NCBI RefSeq assembly: GCF_002263215.1
Contig: NZ_NLFK01000005.1
Span: forward strand, 1-64,000
Length of the DNA: 64,000 nt
Direction of reading: 5' to 3'
DNA from: Actinobacillus seminis
GTDB lineage: Bacteria; Pseudomonadota; Gammaproteobacteria; Enterobacterales; Pasteurellaceae
Positions 19,615 through 31,114 of this stretch are shown here, one piece after another. The notes beneath the pieces are model-generated. The model was not told the DNA's origin, made no database searches, and saw only the letters and a program-made list of their open reading frames with translations. The position numbers were made by a program, and so were the translations under genes. How positions within the stretch are numbered: the stretch's first letter is position 1; every line of letters starts with the position of its first letter.

Positions 19615-19750
19615 TTTCTATTAGTATTGTGACTCTCATCGATAGAAAAATGCCATTTTCTATCAGTATTGTGACTCTCATCGATAGAAAAATGCCATTT
19701 TCTATCAGTATTGTCATTCTCATCGATAGAAAAATGCCACTTTCTATCAG
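19612..19750. repeat. 42-bp tandem repeat overlapping the fic start codon
   Basis: Three 42-bp units (19612-19653, 19654-19695, 19696-19737) and a partial fourth are nearly identical. Each holds TTTCTATC and GATAGAAA as an inverted repeat and, read leftward, ends in GAAAATG. In the last unit this ATG is the fic start. The upstream units each open a short frame (MAFFYR then stop). They may be stacked operators, or a repeat number that tunes fic. Confidence 0.85.
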
Positions 19751-19788
19751 TCATAGGATTTTAAACTATGGTTTCCGTAACTCTGTAG

Positions 19789-19843
19789 GATGGGCTTTAG
19801 CCCATCATCATAAAACCGATTGTTTTTGATGGACTAAAGCCCC
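19789..19843. repeat. Second palindrome family, two copies upstream of fic
   Basis: GATGGGCTTTAGCCCATC (19789-19806) is a perfect palindrome. GATGGACTAAAGCCCC (19829-19844) is a partial inverted copy. They match the palindrome after fic at 18497. Confidence 0.65.
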
Positions 19844-19854
19844 TTCTATTTTGG

Positions 19855-21405
19855 TTATGATTTTTCAATCTCCGCTACAATGGCATCAATATCTGCCCGC
19901 AAGCGGTCAATTTTAGCAACAGTTTCGCTAATTTCGGTATTAAGCTCGGTGATGTTAATCACTTCTCGGGTATCTTTTTGCTCCACATAAGAACTTACTG
20001 CTAAATTGTACTCATTATCCGCAATTTGGCTGTTTTCGACAGATTTTGCGAGATGCTCAACATCAACTTTATCCGCAAAGAGTCTTAAGATTTCCGCAAT
20101 ATGCTCATTAGTCAGTACATTGTTGTTGGTTTCTTTTTTAAAGAGACCACTTGCGTCAATAAATTGGGTTTTAGTATCGGTTTTATGTTTGGAAAGCACC
20201 AAAATATTCGTTGCAATACTTGTGCCAAAGAACAGATTTGGCGGTAGTGCAATCACAGTTTCTACAACATTTTGCTCAATGAGATATTGACGAATTTTTT
20301 GCTCTGCACCACTGCGATAGAAAATGCCGGGGAAAGTGACAATCGCAGCACGCCCTTTTGCAGAAAGGTAATTTAAGGCGTGCAGAATAAAGGCAAAATC
20401 GGCTTTGGATTTTGGGGCAAGAATACCTGCCGGTGCGAAACGTTCATCGTTAATTAAGGTTGGGTCATCTGAGCCAATCCATTTAATCGAATAAGGGGGA
20501 TTAGAAACAATAGCATCAAAAGGTTTATCATCTTTTAATTTTGGATTGATTAAGGTATCGCCTAGTTCAATATGGAATTTGTCATAATTGATATTATGCA
20601 AGAACATATTCATTCGAGCGAGGTTATAGGTGGTATGGTTAATTTCCTGCCCAAAGAAACCTTCTTCAATTAAATGATCATCAAACTGCTTTTTGGCTTG
20701 GAGCAATAAAGAACCTGAACCGCACGCAGGATCGTAGATTTTATTGACCGCACTTTGACCGTGTAGAGCAAGTTGTGAAATCAGTTTAGACACATTTTGC
20801 GGCGTAAAAAATTCACCGCCGGATTTACCTGCATTGGAAGCATAGTTGGAAATCAAAAACTCATAGGCATCACCAAAAAGATCGATCTGATTATCCGCAA
20901 ATTCCCCGAAATTTAACGCTTCAACGCCTTTTAATACCGCTGCAAGTCGTTTATTTTTATCTTCAACCGTATTCCCCAAACGGTTACTTTTAGTATCAAA
21001 GTCAGCAAACAATCCTTTAATATCATCTTCAGAAGCAAAACCCACCGCAGAACTTTCAATATCGGTAAAAATATTTGCCAGTTCAATATTCAGATTTTTG
21101 TTTTGTAAGGCATTTTTAGCGACATTTTTAAATAATTGACTCGGATAAATAAAATAGCCTTTGGTTTTGATGGCATCTTCTTTGATACCAAATGCATCAA
21201 TGTCTTCATCTGAATATGTAGCGTAATCAATATTTTCATCACCTTGCTCAATATAGGCGGCAAAATTTTCACTGATGAAGCGATAAAACAGTGTGCCTAA
21301 TACATATTGTTTAAAATCCCAACCATCTACTGCTCCACGAACTTCGTTTGCAATTTGCCAAATTTGGCGATGGAGTTCAGAACGTTGTTGAATGCTGATT
21401 GTCAT
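19855..21405 (-). CDS. hsdM: Type I restriction enzyme, M (methyltransferase) subunit
   Basis: A 516-residue HsdM. The N-terminal helical HsdM_N domain ([20 protein letters not shown]) is followed by an N6-adenine methyltransferase fold with GEFFTPQNV, the SAM loop [10 protein letters not shown] and the catalytic NPPYS. With HsdS it methylates adenine in the bipartite target and protects host DNA. The start at 21405 is ATG. It is the promoter-proximal gene of the locus and is intact, as are hsdS and hsdR, so the system looks functional. Confidence 0.95.
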   Translation of the reverse strand: MTISIQQRSELHRQIWQIANEVRGAVDGWDFKQYVLGTLFYRFISENFAAYIEQGDENIDYATYSDEDIDAFGIKEDAIKTKGYFIYPSQLFKNVAKNALQNKNLNIELANIFTDIESSAVGFASEDDIKGLFADFDTKSNRLGNTVEDKNKRLAAVLKGVEALNFGEFADNQIDLFGDAYEFLISNYASNAGKSGGEFFTPQNVSKLISQLALHGQSAVNKIYDPACGSGSLLLQAKKQFDDHLIEEGFFGQEINHTTYNLARMNMFLHNINYDKFHIELGDTLINPKLKDDKPFDAIVSNPPYSIKWIGSDDPTLINDERFAPAGILAPKSKADFAFILHALNYLSAKGRAAIVTFPGIFYRSGAEQKIRQYLIEQNVVETVIALPPNLFFGTSIATNILVLSKHKTDTKTQFIDASGLFKKETNNNVLTNEHIAEILRLFADKVDVEHLAKSVENSQIADNEYNLAVSSYVEQKDTREVINITELNTEISETVAKIDRLRADIDAIVAEIEKS

Positions 21406-21415
21406 TTAATTTTCC

Positions 21416-22270
21416 CTAAACCCGTAACAACAAAATAGCGACAAGACCTAATAAGATCCCAATACCATTGAATTTGCTGATTTTTTCTTTAAATATAGTT
21501 GTACCGACTAGTGTACCAAGACAGATTACGCCGAGATCCATTGTGGCAAAAACAATGGTTGGATTTTCTTTGAAATGTTGATGTGCGTAGATATAAAACA
21601 GGATATTACCGAAATTCAAGCAACCTAAAATAATGCCACCAGTCAGGCTGGATACTGTCCAATTAGTGCGTTTGATTAATAGGTAGATAAACATAATCAC
21701 GGCGGCTAGAACAAAAGTGATAAACAAGGTTGTAGGAAATGCACCGCCCATTAGTGCAATTTTCTTAAATAAAATCCCTGTTGCTCCCCAAATTAACCAA
21801 ACGCCGGCAAGAGCAAAAGCGGCTTTGACCGCACTTTTTATCCCTCCGGCAGGTTTGCTTAATAGGAAAAATAAAGCGAAAAATGCGACAATGATACCGA
21901 CAATTCGCATATCGCTTAAGGTTTCACCGAAAATCACAACTGCAGCGATAATTTGCAAGAACAATGCCAAACGTTGTGCAGCATCTGTGCGAATAATACC
22001 GCCATATTCCACTGCTTTCGACATCACTAAAAAACCGACAGGCAATAAAATCCCTAAACTAATAAAGATCGGCTTAGCTTCACTTTGTACAAAAAATTCG
22101 GTAAAAGTAAGTCCTTTAAAATTAGGTGCTAATAAAAAATAGCTCAATGACAAGGCAACCACATAACCAAAAGCGATCATTTGTGTGGTTACAATTTGAT
22201 ATTTTTTGGTGAATTTAAATAAAATGGAAACAGAAACACTACAAAAAATAGCAAGAATTAGATAATACAT
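21416..22270 (-). CDS. EamA/DMT-family transporter
   Basis: A 284-residue inner-membrane protein with about ten hydrophobic segments arranged as two EamA repeats, as in drug/metabolite transporters. AGGAGAAATA precedes the ATG at 22270. Its stop lies 11 bp before the hsdM start on the same strand, so hsdM may be transcribed from the same promoter. The substrate cannot be told from the sequence. Confidence 0.85.
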   Translation of the reverse strand: MYYLILAIFCSVSVSILFKFTKKYQIVTTQMIAFGYVVALSLSYFLLAPNFKGLTFTEFFVQSEAKPIFISLGILLPVGFLVMSKAVEYGGIIRTDAAQRLALFLQIIAAVVIFGETLSDMRIVGIIVAFFALFFLLSKPAGGIKSAVKAAFALAGVWLIWGATGILFKKIALMGGAFPTTLFITFVLAAVIMFIYLLIKRTNWTVSSLTGGIILGCLNFGNILFYIYAHQHFKENPTIVFATMDLGVICLGTLVGTTIFKEKISKFNGIGILLGLVAILLLRV

Positions 22271-22375
22271 TATTTCTCCTAAACAGTTTGTTTAACTAAA
22301 CTCATAATATATTCAATATAGAGAGCTTTTGTGTTTTTTCTTTTTGGAAAACCAACATATATTATTTTCCTCAAA

Positions 22376-22414
22376 AAAGTGCGGTCAAAAATTGCTTATT
22401 TTTAACCGCACTTT
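22376..22414 (-). terminator. Paired uptake-sequence terminator after mukB
   Basis: AAAGTGCGGT (22376-22385) and ACCGCACTTT (22405-22414) form an inverted pair of Hin-type uptake sequences, the usual Pasteurellaceae terminator design. It lies 11 bp after the mukB stop. Confidence 0.85.
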
Positions 22415-22425
22415 CTTTTATTTGA

Positions 22426-25400
22426 CTACTCTGTTGCACCAAATCCACGCAATCCGACAACATGAACATGTTCTTGATTGCCTGAAATTTTACGCACCAA
22501 TTTGTAAGTTGTCCCTTTTTCCGGACTGATATTTTCCGGCGCGGCGATAAGCAATTGCATATCCAAGCGTTCGCATAATTCAAACAAGGTGGAAATAGAT
22601 TTTGCATCCAAACGCGCCGCCTCATCTAAGAATAATAAACGACATGGAACAATATCTTTACCACGAATTCGGCGACTTTCTTCCTCCCAACTTTGAACGA
22701 CCATCAATAAAATAGACATCCCGGTCCCGATAGCTTCACCGGTGGACAAGGCGCCGCTTTCCGCGCGCAACCAACCGTCCGCGCCACGATAGACTTCCAC
22801 TTCAAGATCGAGATAATTACGATAATCCAGCAATTCTTCACCAATGGTTTGCGCGGTACGCTGCCCCATATCGATATGAGGATTAATGCGTTGATACAAT
22901 TTCGCCATCGCTTCAGAGAAGGTCATACGGTTGTCGCTGAATAAATCTTGATATTCCGCCTGATTGCCGGATAATGCATCCAACAACATGGCATGAGTAT
23001 CGCGAATATTAACCACCAAACGCACGGATTTAACTTGACCAAAAGCAATATTTTGTAATCCTTGGTTCAACATACGAATTCGGTTTTGTTCGCGCTGAAT
23101 GGTTTTGCGCATAATATTCGCTACACTTTCCGAGCTGATCGCCAATTTTTTCTCGCGTCCGGTTAACTCGGACGTTAAACGAGAAAGCTCAATTTCCATT
23201 TGCTCAATCGCATCAATCGGATCGTCGGTTTTGATAATATCTTGACGAATACGTTCGCGTAGATGTTGATATACCGCAATAAAGAACCGCACTTTGTTTT
23301 CCGGTTTACGACTATCTTCAGAAATACGTAAAGCATCACGCAAATATTCGTTATCGGCAACCGCTGTTCTCAACGCCCCCAAGGCTTTATCCGACATTGA
23401 TCGCAAATCATCCGCGGATAAATATGCCAATTCGCGACGATTGAGGCGTTTTTCCACATCGCTGTTGCGAGATAAACGCAGCACCACACACCAACTCACT
23501 TTCGCCGCCACTACTAATTCGCGCTGGGTTTTATAATCCCGCTCCGCTTTACGAATACGACGCGTTAAATTCTCGCTTTCTGTTTCAATTTGCGTTAATT
23601 GTTTTTCAATATAAGTACGACGTTGGCGACCGGTAGAAAGTTGTTGATACAATTCATCACGACGAATACGAGCGCGCTCTTCTGCGCCATCATCAGCGCA
23701 CACGCCAAGCTGACCGATCTCTCCAATCAGTTCGTTTAACATTTTATTTTTTTCATCAAAGGAACTGCGCAATTCAATATAAACTTGGTTATATTGCGCA
23801 AAACGCACTTGTTTTTGGCGCACAATTTCGCGTTGCTGTTCCCGTTGTTTTTGCACTTGTTCCAAACGTTGGCGCAACTGTTCATTTAATTCGGAAGTTT
23901 CAGATTTCACCGTATCTTCATAACTGAAATGCGCTTTACGTTGCACTACATCCGCCAAAGCAAAAACGCGTTGTTGAATTTGTTTTTGTAAACCGACCGC
24001 ACTTTCGTAATCCGCTTTTAAACGCTCATAATTTTCAGGATCGCTTTGCAAGGTATTCGCAATCGGCTCCAATTGCGCTAAGGCGTTGCCATATTGACGG
24101 ATAAAATGCGCAGCTTGTTCTGCCTCATCCAATTGTTCGCGACATTCTTCAATGCGATCCATTAAGGTCTCATCCGCTAAAACATTGACTTGCGGCAACA
24201 ATTTATTCAACAACTGCATTTTCTCTTTGGCATTATCCAATTGCATCCGGATTTGTTGTTCACCGCTACTAAATTGGTTAAGTTCGCGCTCAATTTCATT
24301 ACGTTCGCGTTGCACTTCCGCCATTAAGGTTTCCGGATTAGGTAAAAATGCCAAGGCTAAATGCAACCCCACAAATTGGCTGAAATGTTCATGTAAACGC
24401 TGACATTTTTGCACATCAAAAGCACGCTGCGCATATTGTTCAGCAATTTCATCCCGTTGTGCTTGTAATTCTTCCAAGCGTTTTTCCCGTGCGGCACGAC
24501 CGAACAACGGAATTTCTGGGAATTTGGAATAACGCACTTCGCGATTTGACACTTGCACCACGACGCCCAATTCCAACTCTTGTGCATTAAAGACACTGTC
24601 GTCGAATTCTGCCGGATCGCCTTCAATTAAATATAAATCTTCCGGACAATCTTCCAATTGGCTCAATTGCTCTTTCACAGCGGTTAAATCGCGCACCACA
24701 ATCGCATGACGCGCCGGTCCATATAACGCCGAGAAATAAGGCGCATCTTCAATCGGCACATCATCATATAATTCAGATAATAATACGCCGCCAAAACTTT
24801 CGGCAAGCGCATTTAAACGCGGATCTTCCGAACCGTCCGGCTGACTTAAACGAGAAATTTGCTCATCTAAATGTTGACGTTTTTGCTCCAATTGATCGCG
24901 TTCAATGGTAAATTCACGCTCTTTCACCAATTGTGCCTGCATAAAATTCATCACATCTTGGCTATCAGCAAAATTTGCGCCACTTTGTTCTTGTAGACGT
25001 TCCAAGGCTGCTTGTGCGGCTAACCATGCCGGTGCTTTACGTGCATTTTCTTCATAAAGTGCGGTCAATTGTTCGCGTTTTTGGCGTAATGTCGAACGCT
25101 GTTCCACTTGCTCGGATAATTCGGCAGACAAATCGTCCGCCAGCGCTTCCTGTTCGGCATAGAAATCTTCTAATTCCTCAACGCTTTCCAAGGCTAAATT
25201 TGCACGTTGGTTAACATCTTTTAATAAACGCACCGCACTTTGTTGTTGAGCGTAACGTTGTTCTAATTCATGTAATTTACCGCGCAATGATGCACTTTGC
25301 TGCGCTTGCACTTTTTGACGCGGATATTCACGCAATAAAGTTTTCGCGCTTTCCCACGCCGCCGAACGCGGCATCTCGCCCGCAATGCTACATACCAATT

Positions 25401-26985
25401 GATAAGCTTTATCAAATTGCGTTTTTGCCGCTTCGGAAATGGACATTTTCTGCTCTAATTCCAGCACTTTCGCGGTAATATCTTCTGCCTGCGCTTCAAA
25501 TTCCGCATAATAATCTTCCACATTTTTTACCGACAACTCGGCTAAACCGCATAAATATTTGGCTTTTTCCAAGGCGCTAATCGCTTGGTTATATTGCAAA
25601 GCACGGGTTTGTTGCGCATCAAGCGCTTGTTGATAATCTGCCAATTGGTTACGCAGCTGATCCGCTTCCAGTTCTACTTGATCCAATTGCGCCTGACTGG
25701 CTTCTTGCTGTTCATTGGCTTCTTCTACCGCCATTTTTTGTTCTTCTAATTTTTCCCGTAAGGTGGCGACATTTTCATGATAACGGGAAATTTTTTCTTG
25801 ATGGCGCAAGGCATTTAACACTAAATTTAAATGATCGACCGCACTTTGGTGATCCGCTTCCAGCATTTTTTCATTTTCCGCCAACTCTGCCGCTTCGCGA
25901 CTTAAATCAATTAAGCGATGTTGCGATAAGTCTTGTTCCGCTTTGGCTTTATACCAATCTTGACGGAAAGAAAGTGCGGTTTGAATATTGCCTAAACGCT
26001 CGTTGGCGTTACGCATATAATCGGAGGCGACATAATTAGTGGTTTCCGTGATCAAATGTTTAAATAAATCGCGGTCAGCTTGCGTAACTTTAATGGCTTC
26101 AAGGGTCATGCGGTTTTCGCGTAACGCACTTTCCATATCTTGGAACGCTTTGCGTACGCCTAAATTTTCCGGTAATAAATAATCACGCAAGGATTTGGTA
26201 ATCGCACTGGAAATCCCGCCATATAAAGACGCTTCAATCAATTTATAGAATTTGCTACGGTCGGAAGAAGAACGTAAACGTTTTGGAATAATACCCAAAT
26301 CAAACATCATCCCGTGGTAATCTGTGATGGAAGGATATTGTTTAAATTGCGCGCCTAGGTTTTCAATTTTATCTTTTAGCTCATTTAAATTTAATACGCG
26401 CGCTTGTCGCTCGCCGACGGTTTCCGTAAAAACTGCGGTCGGATTAAGGGATAATTCCAAACCTTGAATCGAAAAAGTTTTAATATCAACTTTTTTATCG
26501 CGCCCCGCCACTTGCTGCAAACGAACACCGACAACAATACGCTGATGACGAGAATTAATCGTATCTAAGGCAGCATAACACACACCCGGACGCAATTTAC
26601 CGTGCAATCCTTTATCACGCGAACCGCCGGTTGAACCCGCTTCCGTAGTATTACGGAAATGCAACAAGGTTAAATCCGGAATCAATGCGGTGACAAATCC
26701 TGCCATTGTCGTAGATTTACCCGCACCGTTTCCGCCCGATAAGGTCGTTACTAATTCATCCAAATCAAAAGTACGCGCGAAAAAACCGTTCCAGTTAATC
26801 AAGGTTAAAGAACGAAACTTCCCTCTTTCTACACCGACTGATTGTAATGCCGGATTAAATTGTGACATTGTCACAGAGTAAGTCTCTAAATCCGCTTTTT
26901 CCAAAGACATTTCGTCAATGTCATTTGCAATAATGCCCTTTTCAAGATCAAGTATTTCGTTTTCTTGCTCAAATATATCAGACAT
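22426..26985 (-). CDS. mukB: Chromosome partition protein MukB (SMC-like condensin ATPase)
   Basis: MukB forms the V-shaped ATPase that, with MukE and MukF, condenses and segregates the chromosome. It has 1519 residues: Walker [10 protein letters not shown] at 84-92, long coiled coils on both sides of a central hinge (about residues 700-830), the ABC signature [12 protein letters not shown] and Walker [12 protein letters not shown] near the C-terminus. About 50 residues precede the conserved [15 protein letters not shown], a longer N-terminus than in E. coli. TAATG overlaps the mukE stop, showing translational coupling. Confidence 0.97.
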   Translation of the reverse strand: MSDIFEQENEILDLEKGIIANDIDEMSLEKADLETYSVTMSQFNPALQSVGVERGKFRSLTLINWNGFFARTFDLDELVTTLSGGNGAGKSTTMAGFVTALIPDLTLLHFRNTTEAGSTGGSRDKGLHGKLRPGVCYAALDTINSRHQRIVVGVRLQQVAGRDKKVDIKTFSIQGLELSLNPTAVFTETVGERQARVLNLNELKDKIENLGAQFKQYPSITDYHGMMFDLGIIPKRLRSSSDRSKFYKLIEASLYGGISSAITKSLRDYLLPENLGVRKAFQDMESALRENRMTLEAIKVTQADRDLFKHLITETTNYVASDYMRNANERLGNIQTALSFRQDWYKAKAEQDLSQHRLIDLSREAAELAENEKMLEADHQSAVDHLNLVLNALRHQEKISRYHENVATLREKLEEQKMAVEEANEQQEASQAQLDQVELEADQLRNQLADYQQALDAQQTRALQYNQAISALEKAKYLCGLAELSVKNVEDYYAEFEAQAEDITAKVLELEQKMSISEAAKTQFDKAYQLVCSIAGEMPRSAAWESAKTLLREYPRQKVQAQQSASLRGKLHELEQRYAQQQSAVRLLKDVNQRANLALESVEELEDFYAEQEALADDLSAELSEQVEQRSTLRQKREQLTALYEENARKAPAWLAAQAALERLQEQSGANFADSQDVMNFMQAQLVKEREFTIERDQLEQKRQHLDEQISRLSQPDGSEDPRLNALAESFGGVLLSELYDDVPIEDAPYFSALYGPARHAIVVRDLTAVKEQLSQLEDCPEDLYLIEGDPAEFDDSVFNAQELELGVVVQVSNREVRYSKFPEIPLFGRAAREKRLEELQAQRDEIAEQYAQRAFDVQKCQRLHEHFSQFVGLHLALAFLPNPETLMAEVQRERNEIERELNQFSSGEQQIRMQLDNAKEKMQLLNKLLPQVNVLADETLMDRIEECREQLDEAEQAAHFIRQYGNALAQLEPIANTLQSDPENYERLKADYESAVGLQKQIQQRVFALADVVQRKAHFSYEDTVKSETSELNEQLRQRLEQVQKQREQQREIVRQKQVRFAQYNQVYIELRSSFDEKNKMLNELIGEIGQLGVCADDGAEERARIRRDELYQQLSTGRQRRTYIEKQLTQIETESENLTRRIRKAERDYKTQRELVVAAKVSWCVVLRLSRNSDVEKRLNRRELAYLSADDLRSMSDKALGALRTAVADNEYLRDALRISEDSRKPENKVRFFIAVYQHLRERIRQDIIKTDDPIDAIEQMEIELSRLTSELTGREKKLAISSESVANIMRKTIQREQNRIRMLNQGLQNIAFGQVKSVRLVVNIRDTHAMLLDALSGNQAEYQDLFSDNRMTFSEAMAKLYQRINPHIDMGQRTAQTIGEELLDYRNYLDLEVEVYRGADGWLRAESGALSTGEAIGTGMSILLMVVQSWEEESRRIRGKDIVPCRLLFLDEAARLDAKSISTLFELCERLDMQLLIAAPENISPEKGTTYKLVRKISGNQEHVHVVGLRGFGATE

Positions 26986-27704
26986 TATTCTTCTCCCTCT
27001 TGATCTTCAACATCTTCAATTTCTTCGTCTTTTTCTACCGCACTTTTTTCTAATTGCAAGGATTGCGGATTAGCCGCTTCTCCATCACGAATTAAACGTA
27101 ATTGCGCTTCTAACGGATCATCCCCGGAACGTACTTCCGCGCCAAAACGGAAAACCGACTCGGAAATGGTAAATTTTCCGCTGTTTTGCTCGCCAATCGT
27201 ATGAATCATGCCCAAACGACGCAAACGCGTTAACGCCGCACGCACTTTTTCCGCTAATTTTTGTTTATCCAAATCAGAACCGGAAGAACGCTGATTGACT
27301 GCTTTTAATAGTTTGCTTTCATCCGCCAAATTCAATAATTCGTCATACACTTCTTGGATAGTAAAAATCCCTTGTTGAGCCAAACGTTCCGGACTTAAAT
27401 ATAAATAACACAGCACTTTGCCCACTAACATTTCCAGCTCTGTCAATACGGAACGCGCGATTAATGTTGTCGCTTTCGGGCGAAGATAGAAAAAACCTTC
27501 CGGCGCACGAATAAGTTCCACATTATAACGACGATAAAAATTATCCAACTCCCGCTGAAAATCCAGTAAAAATGCATGGTTATCCAAATGCTCCATGCCG
27601 ATATGTTTACCGGAACGTAATTGACTGTCCACCACGGGAAACAGCGGATTGGCAATTGCCGCCACCAATTTGCTTGAAATTGCATCTTGAAGATTATCTG
27701 TCAT
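26985..27704 (-). CDS. mukE: Chromosome partition protein MukE
   Basis: MukE (239 residues, normal length) bridges MukF and MukB in the condensin complex. The body is winged-helix-like, with conserved blocks such as [18 protein letters not shown] and an acidic C-terminus ([14 protein letters not shown]). It begins 12 bp after mukF and its stop overlaps the mukB start by one base. A uptake sequence (ACCGCACTTTT) lies inside the 3' end. Confidence 0.95.
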   Translation of the reverse strand: MTDNLQDAISSKLVAAIANPLFPVVDSQLRSGKHIGMEHLDNHAFLLDFQRELDNFYRRYNVELIRAPEGFFYLRPKATTLIARSVLTELEMLVGKVLCYLYLSPERLAQQGIFTIQEVYDELLNLADESKLLKAVNQRSSGSDLDKQKLAEKVRAALTRLRRLGMIHTIGEQNSGKFTISESVFRFGAEVRSGDDPLEAQLRLIRDGEAANPQSLQLEKSAVEKDEEIEDVEDQEGEE

Positions 27705-27716
27705 TCATTCATCTCT

Positions 27717-29042
27717 TTATTTATATTCGTCAATAACCTGTGCCTGTACTTCGGCACCTTGTTGATTAATCGTTTCCCATGGCGCATAAACACCGGATAA
27801 ATCCGCACTTGCCATTCCTAAACGCACCGCCTGATCAACGATAATACGCGCCACATCAAAATGACGGGACAATGGGTAATTTTCTAATTGTTCTTTTAAG
27901 ACCAAACTAAGGTTAATCGGACGATTTTGCTCACGATAGGAGATTAATAAGGTTTGCATCTGCTCCATAATTTGATCTTGTAATGTAGAAAATTCTTCAA
28001 ATTGCAACGCTTCCGGCAACTCGCCTAACGCATCTTCTTCGCGCAGTACCAATTCCTCATCACGCAAATCAACTAAGCGCTCTGCCTGCGCGGTCCACAA
28101 ATACCAAGGCTGATCGAAATAATGGCGGATGGATTGACGTAAACGCTGTGAAAAGACTCGGTTTTTATCCATATCAATGGCGGTACGAATGAATTTATGT
28201 ACATGGCGATCATAACCAATCCACAGATCGATTGCTTGTTGCCCCCAACTAATAATTCGGTCAAGTTTCGACTGTAAATCAATAATCAGTTGATCAATAA
28301 AATACAACTCATCACGCCCAATCACACAATCTTGAATGCGCAATAGTTGCGCTTGCAATTTATCACCGGCGGCATTTAGCGTATCTTGCAATTCACGCAA
28401 ATTGCCGGAGGTTTCATCTAATAATTTTTCACAACTGCTAATTGCCGCCTGCCAATCTTTGACCAATAAATCAGCAATCTCTTCTTTAATGGTTTGCTGA
28501 TTTTCATCCATAATACGCTGTGAATAATCGATACTATCAAAAATTTCCGCCACCGAATATTTCAGCGGGGCAAACACATTGCGACGCCAATGATGCTCGT
28601 CACCATTTTCTTCCGCCACTTCAGAGGCGCGCTGAATTTCATCAGCTACAATTGAAAGTTGCACGGATAAACGTAAGGCGGAAAATTCTCGCTGACGAAT
28701 ATAATAATCAGATATTCCAACACCCAGCGGCGTTAAACGATAAATCGACAAGCCTTCCGTAAATTCACTGCTAAAACGATTTAAAAAACGCTGTTTTACC
28801 ATTTCATTAATGGCATTATTCGCTCGCGTAGCAATGGTTTCTTGTGACTGTTCAAAAGCGGAAGAAATATGGCGGAAAATATCAATTAAATCGGTTTCCA
28901 GCATTTCACCATCTAAGCGCTCGTTATTATAAATCGCAATCGCCAGTAAAAATGCCAAGCGTTCCGTAGGAAGGTTTAGGCTAAATTCACGTTCCTTGAC
29001 CCACATCACCAATTCAGGAATGGTTTGCGATGCTTCAAACAT
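27717..29042 (-). CDS. mukF: Chromosome partition protein MukF (kleisin)
   Basis: MukF (441 residues) is the kleisin subunit. It has an N-terminal winged-helix dimerisation domain ([20 protein letters not shown]), a central helical part and a C-terminal domain that binds the MukB head. It is the first gene of mukFEB here. The smtA methyltransferase gene that precedes mukF in E. coli is absent; prophage debris starts about 90 bp upstream instead. Confidence 0.95.
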   Translation of the reverse strand: MFEASQTIPELVMWVKEREFSLNLPTERLAFLLAIAIYNNERLDGEMLETDLIDIFRHISSAFEQSQETIATRANNAINEMVKQRFLNRFSSEFTEGLSIYRLTPLGVGISDYYIRQREFSALRLSVQLSIVADEIQRASEVAEENGDEHHWRRNVFAPLKYSVAEIFDSIDYSQRIMDENQQTIKEEIADLLVKDWQAAISSCEKLLDETSGNLRELQDTLNAAGDKLQAQLLRIQDCVIGRDELYFIDQLIIDLQSKLDRIISWGQQAIDLWIGYDRHVHKFIRTAIDMDKNRVFSQRLRQSIRHYFDQPWYLWTAQAERLVDLRDEELVLREEDALGELPEALQFEEFSTLQDQIMEQMQTLLISYREQNRPINLSLVLKEQLENYPLSRHFDVARIIVDQAVRLGMASADLSGVYAPWETINQQGAEVQAQVIDEYK

Positions 29043-29132
29043 TTAAAAATCTCATAGTAAAAATCGACATAAAAGTGCGGTCGATTATACAGGATTTTTT
29101 AACGTTCTTGTAGCGTGAATTTTACACGAAAA

Positions 29133-29546
29133 TTACCTCAAAATGACCGCACTTTTGACAAGCTTGCAATTTCCGAATAGACCAATGAAATTTGCTGCAG
29201 TGGTATAAATAATATTTTTCATTGCTTTCATGAAGATCATGTTTCTAAACATTTCATCATTCATTAAATGCATTTCACCTTTTTGAAACATTTTTAAATC
29301 AGCAGAAGATAACGTAGATCCGATAAATTGATTTTTATTATCAATTTGTATATTTCGATCAATGCCAACAACTTTGCCCCAAAAATCAAGACCAATTCCT
29401 TTGGCGGTATTTAAATTCCAAATCAAATCATAAAATGATTTAATATCAGATTTGGGATCAATAGATTTATTCAAATCCAGTAATATTCGACAAATAATTG
29501 GACTATTGGCGTATTGACTGATCATGGTTTCTTTTAATTTCATCAT
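29133..29546 (-). pseudogene. Phage baseplate/tail protein (DUF2612-like), C-terminally truncated
   Basis: The 137-residue remnant begins like DUF2612 myophage tail proteins: ISQYANSPIICRILLDLNKS, then FYDLIWNLNTAKGIGLDFWG. It ends early beside an uptake sequence. It is the last piece of the prophage structural module next to mukF. Function lost. Confidence 0.65.
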
Positions 29547-29569
29547 GCTAATATGACCTTAATATTGTC

Positions 29570-29795
29570 GCCGGATAAAATAGGATATTGATCTATCCCT
29601 AATTCAATTGAATCAACATATAGAGAGGGCTTTATTCACTTTTACCGAGGAAATATCTCGACTACAAAATCCACACATCCCAATATCGCCCACTTGAGGA
29701 TCAATAATGACCGCATTTTTCCCACCTTGTAAGCGAAAATAAGGAATATTATGAATAATGCCATGCTCATGTGCGTTTTGGATAAAAAAACGCCC
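29570..29795 (-). pseudogene. Fused scraps of two phage baseplate genes
   Basis: From about 29791 leftward one frame reads AHEHGIIHNIPYFRLQGG, then VGDIGMCGFCSRDISSVK, matching Gp138-type baseplate spike proteins. Close to 29620 it switches to LYVDSIELGIDQYPILSGDN, the C-terminal end typical of a baseplate-J-like protein. An internal deletion has removed the genes in between. The end abuts the DUF2612 remnant. Confidence 0.5.
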
Positions 29796-29830
29796 ATAAA
29801 GAGCGGTCGGTTTTCGTTAAGTTTTACAAG

Positions 29831-30097
29831 TTAAATATTAACCAATCTTGCTAAGCATTGCGGTTGATAAGCGCGCAAGGTTTTAAATGCGCGATAGTAA
29901 TGTGCGTCTTCATACGGATCGACCTCATAATCCGCAAGCATTGGTTCAAAAACGCGTTTCATCGCCCCTAGTGTAGTTTTATACTCAGCAGCGTGAGTGT
30001 AAGCAACAACACCGTAGTGAGAGCCTAGCATTTGAAGCGGTTTGTGGATTTGAGCCAATAACTCTAAGCTGTTGTATAACGCAAACCACATACTCAC
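29831..30097 (-). CDS. Hypothetical protein, possibly partial
   Basis: 88 residues from the first ATG, but the frame stays open upstream to about 30153 (NEPKADYKIERDHAVRL), so this may be the end of a longer gene. No recognised family. It lies between phage scraps and the Sel1 genes. Confidence 0.35.
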   Translation of the reverse strand: MSMWFALYNSLELLAQIHKPLQMLGSHYGVVAYTHAAEYKTTLGAMKRVFEPMLADYEVDPYEDAHYYRAFKTLRAYQPQCLARLVNI

Positions 30098-30166
30098 TAA
30101 ACGTACTGCATGGTCACGTTCGATTTTATAGTCAGCCTTTGGCTCATTGGAAAATAAATCAAATAA

Positions 30167-30195
30167 TTATAATAAATTGTTTGATTTATTATAAT
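30167..30195. repeat. A+T-rich inverted repeat
   Basis: ATTATAATAAAT and ATTTATTATAAT form a 12-bp stem over a short loop. It may be a weak terminator or an operator. Confidence 0.4.
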
Positions 30196-30282
30196 TTTAA
30201 TAACATATTCACATCTGGCAAGGGGTTAGATACAAGAAACCCCGCCTTGTGGAAGCGGAGCTATCTTAAGGAGAACTAAGTA

Positions 30283-30354
30283 ATGAACGAATTTGAACGA
30301 ACTTTCATTATCTTAGTTATCTGGGGAATTATAATGCTAAGCATTAAATCCTAG
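30283..30354 (+). CDS. 23-residue hydrophobic peptide (type I toxin-like)
   Basis: AAGGAGA sits before the ATG of MNEFERTFIILVIWGIIMLS (plus IKS), a charged N-terminus and one membrane-spanning helix. A strong hairpin terminator follows after 7 bp. A stem-forming leader (CCCGCCTTGTGGAAGCGG) precedes it. This layout matches small membrane toxins of type I toxin-antitoxin systems, but no antisense RNA can be shown from sequence alone. Confidence 0.5.
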   Translation: MNEFERTFIILVIWGIIMLSIKS

Positions 30355-30361
30355 GTAAAGC

Positions 30362-30388
30362 AGGTGGGGAATGTTCCAATCCCCACCT
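30362..30388 (+). terminator. Terminator after the small hydrophobic peptide
   Basis: AGGTGGGGA pairs with TCCCCACCT around a 9-nt loop; the T-tract after it is poor. Confidence 0.65.
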
Positions 30389-30441
30389 AACTCCTTAAAT
30401 CTTAATCAACTTTAACCAACAAATCAAGGAGAAAAATAACA

Positions 30442-31104
30442 CTACCTGCTTTCGATCTGCCCCCCTTTCCGATCTAATCTGGCGAAATCTTTACATCCTT
30501 GAGCGTTGCCGTTATCACATGCTTGACCGTAGAATGCTTTAGCTGTAGAAACATTTTTTTGTGCCCCTTGCCCTTTTTCATACATCACGCCGAGATAGAG
30601 TTGTGCTTCTGCAATGCCTTGTTCAGCGGCTTTTGTGAACCAATAGACGGCTTGTTGATAGTTTTGAGCAACGCCTTGTCCGTTTGCATACATCACGCCG
30701 AGATAGAGTTGTACTTCTGCAGCTCCCTGTTCAGCGGCTTTTGTCCACCAATAGACGGCTTGTTGATAGTTTTGCGTAACACCTAGTCCGTTCGTATACA
30801 TAAAGCCGAGCATAGATTGTGCTTTTGCATCTCCTTGTTCAGCGGCTTTTGTGTACCAATAAACGGCTTGTTGAGAGTTTTGTGTAATACCCTGTCCAAA
30901 CATATACATTGTGCCGAGCACAGCTTGTGCTTTTGCATTTCCTTTTTCCCCCAGTTGTTTGAATAAGGGAAAAGTAGCAGAATAATTTTGTTGTTTGTAA
31001 AGTTGAGTAGCTCGGTCAAATTTTTCGCTATCTGTTTCGGCAAGTGCAGATTGGGCAATACCGAAAGAGAGCAAGGCGATAAGTAGGGATTTTTTTAGGT
31101 TCAT
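30442..31104 (-). CDS. Secreted Sel1-repeat protein (shorter paralogue)
   Basis: A 220-residue protein. A signal peptide (MNLKKSLLIALLSFGIAQS, cleavage after ALA) is followed by about four 36-residue Sel1 repeats of the form A-x-x-x-LG-x-MY-x-x-GxGVxQ-x-x-x-QAVYWxxKAAEQG. It ends in a cysteine pair, QACDNGNAQGC. Sel1 repeats are helical solenoids that bind partner proteins in the periplasm or outside. The start at 31104 follows AAGGAACA. It is a close paralogue of the gene at 31401. Confidence 0.85.
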   Translation of the reverse strand: MNLKKSLLIALLSFGIAQSALAETDSEKFDRATQLYKQQNYSATFPLFKQLGEKGNAKAQAVLGTMYMFGQGITQNSQQAVYWYTKAAEQGDAKAQSMLGFMYTNGLGVTQNYQQAVYWWTKAAEQGAAEVQLYLGVMYANGQGVAQNYQQAVYWFTKAAEQGIAEAQLYLGVMYEKGQGAQKNVSTAKAFYGQACDNGNAQGCKDFARLDRKGGQIESR

Positions 31105-31114
31105 TTTATGTTCC

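Noticed and set aside
19569-19829. Plus-strand frame with a 14-residue repeat (FSISIVTLIDRKMP)
   Set aside because: It is produced by the 42-bp tandem repeat, opposite the fic start, with no coding support.
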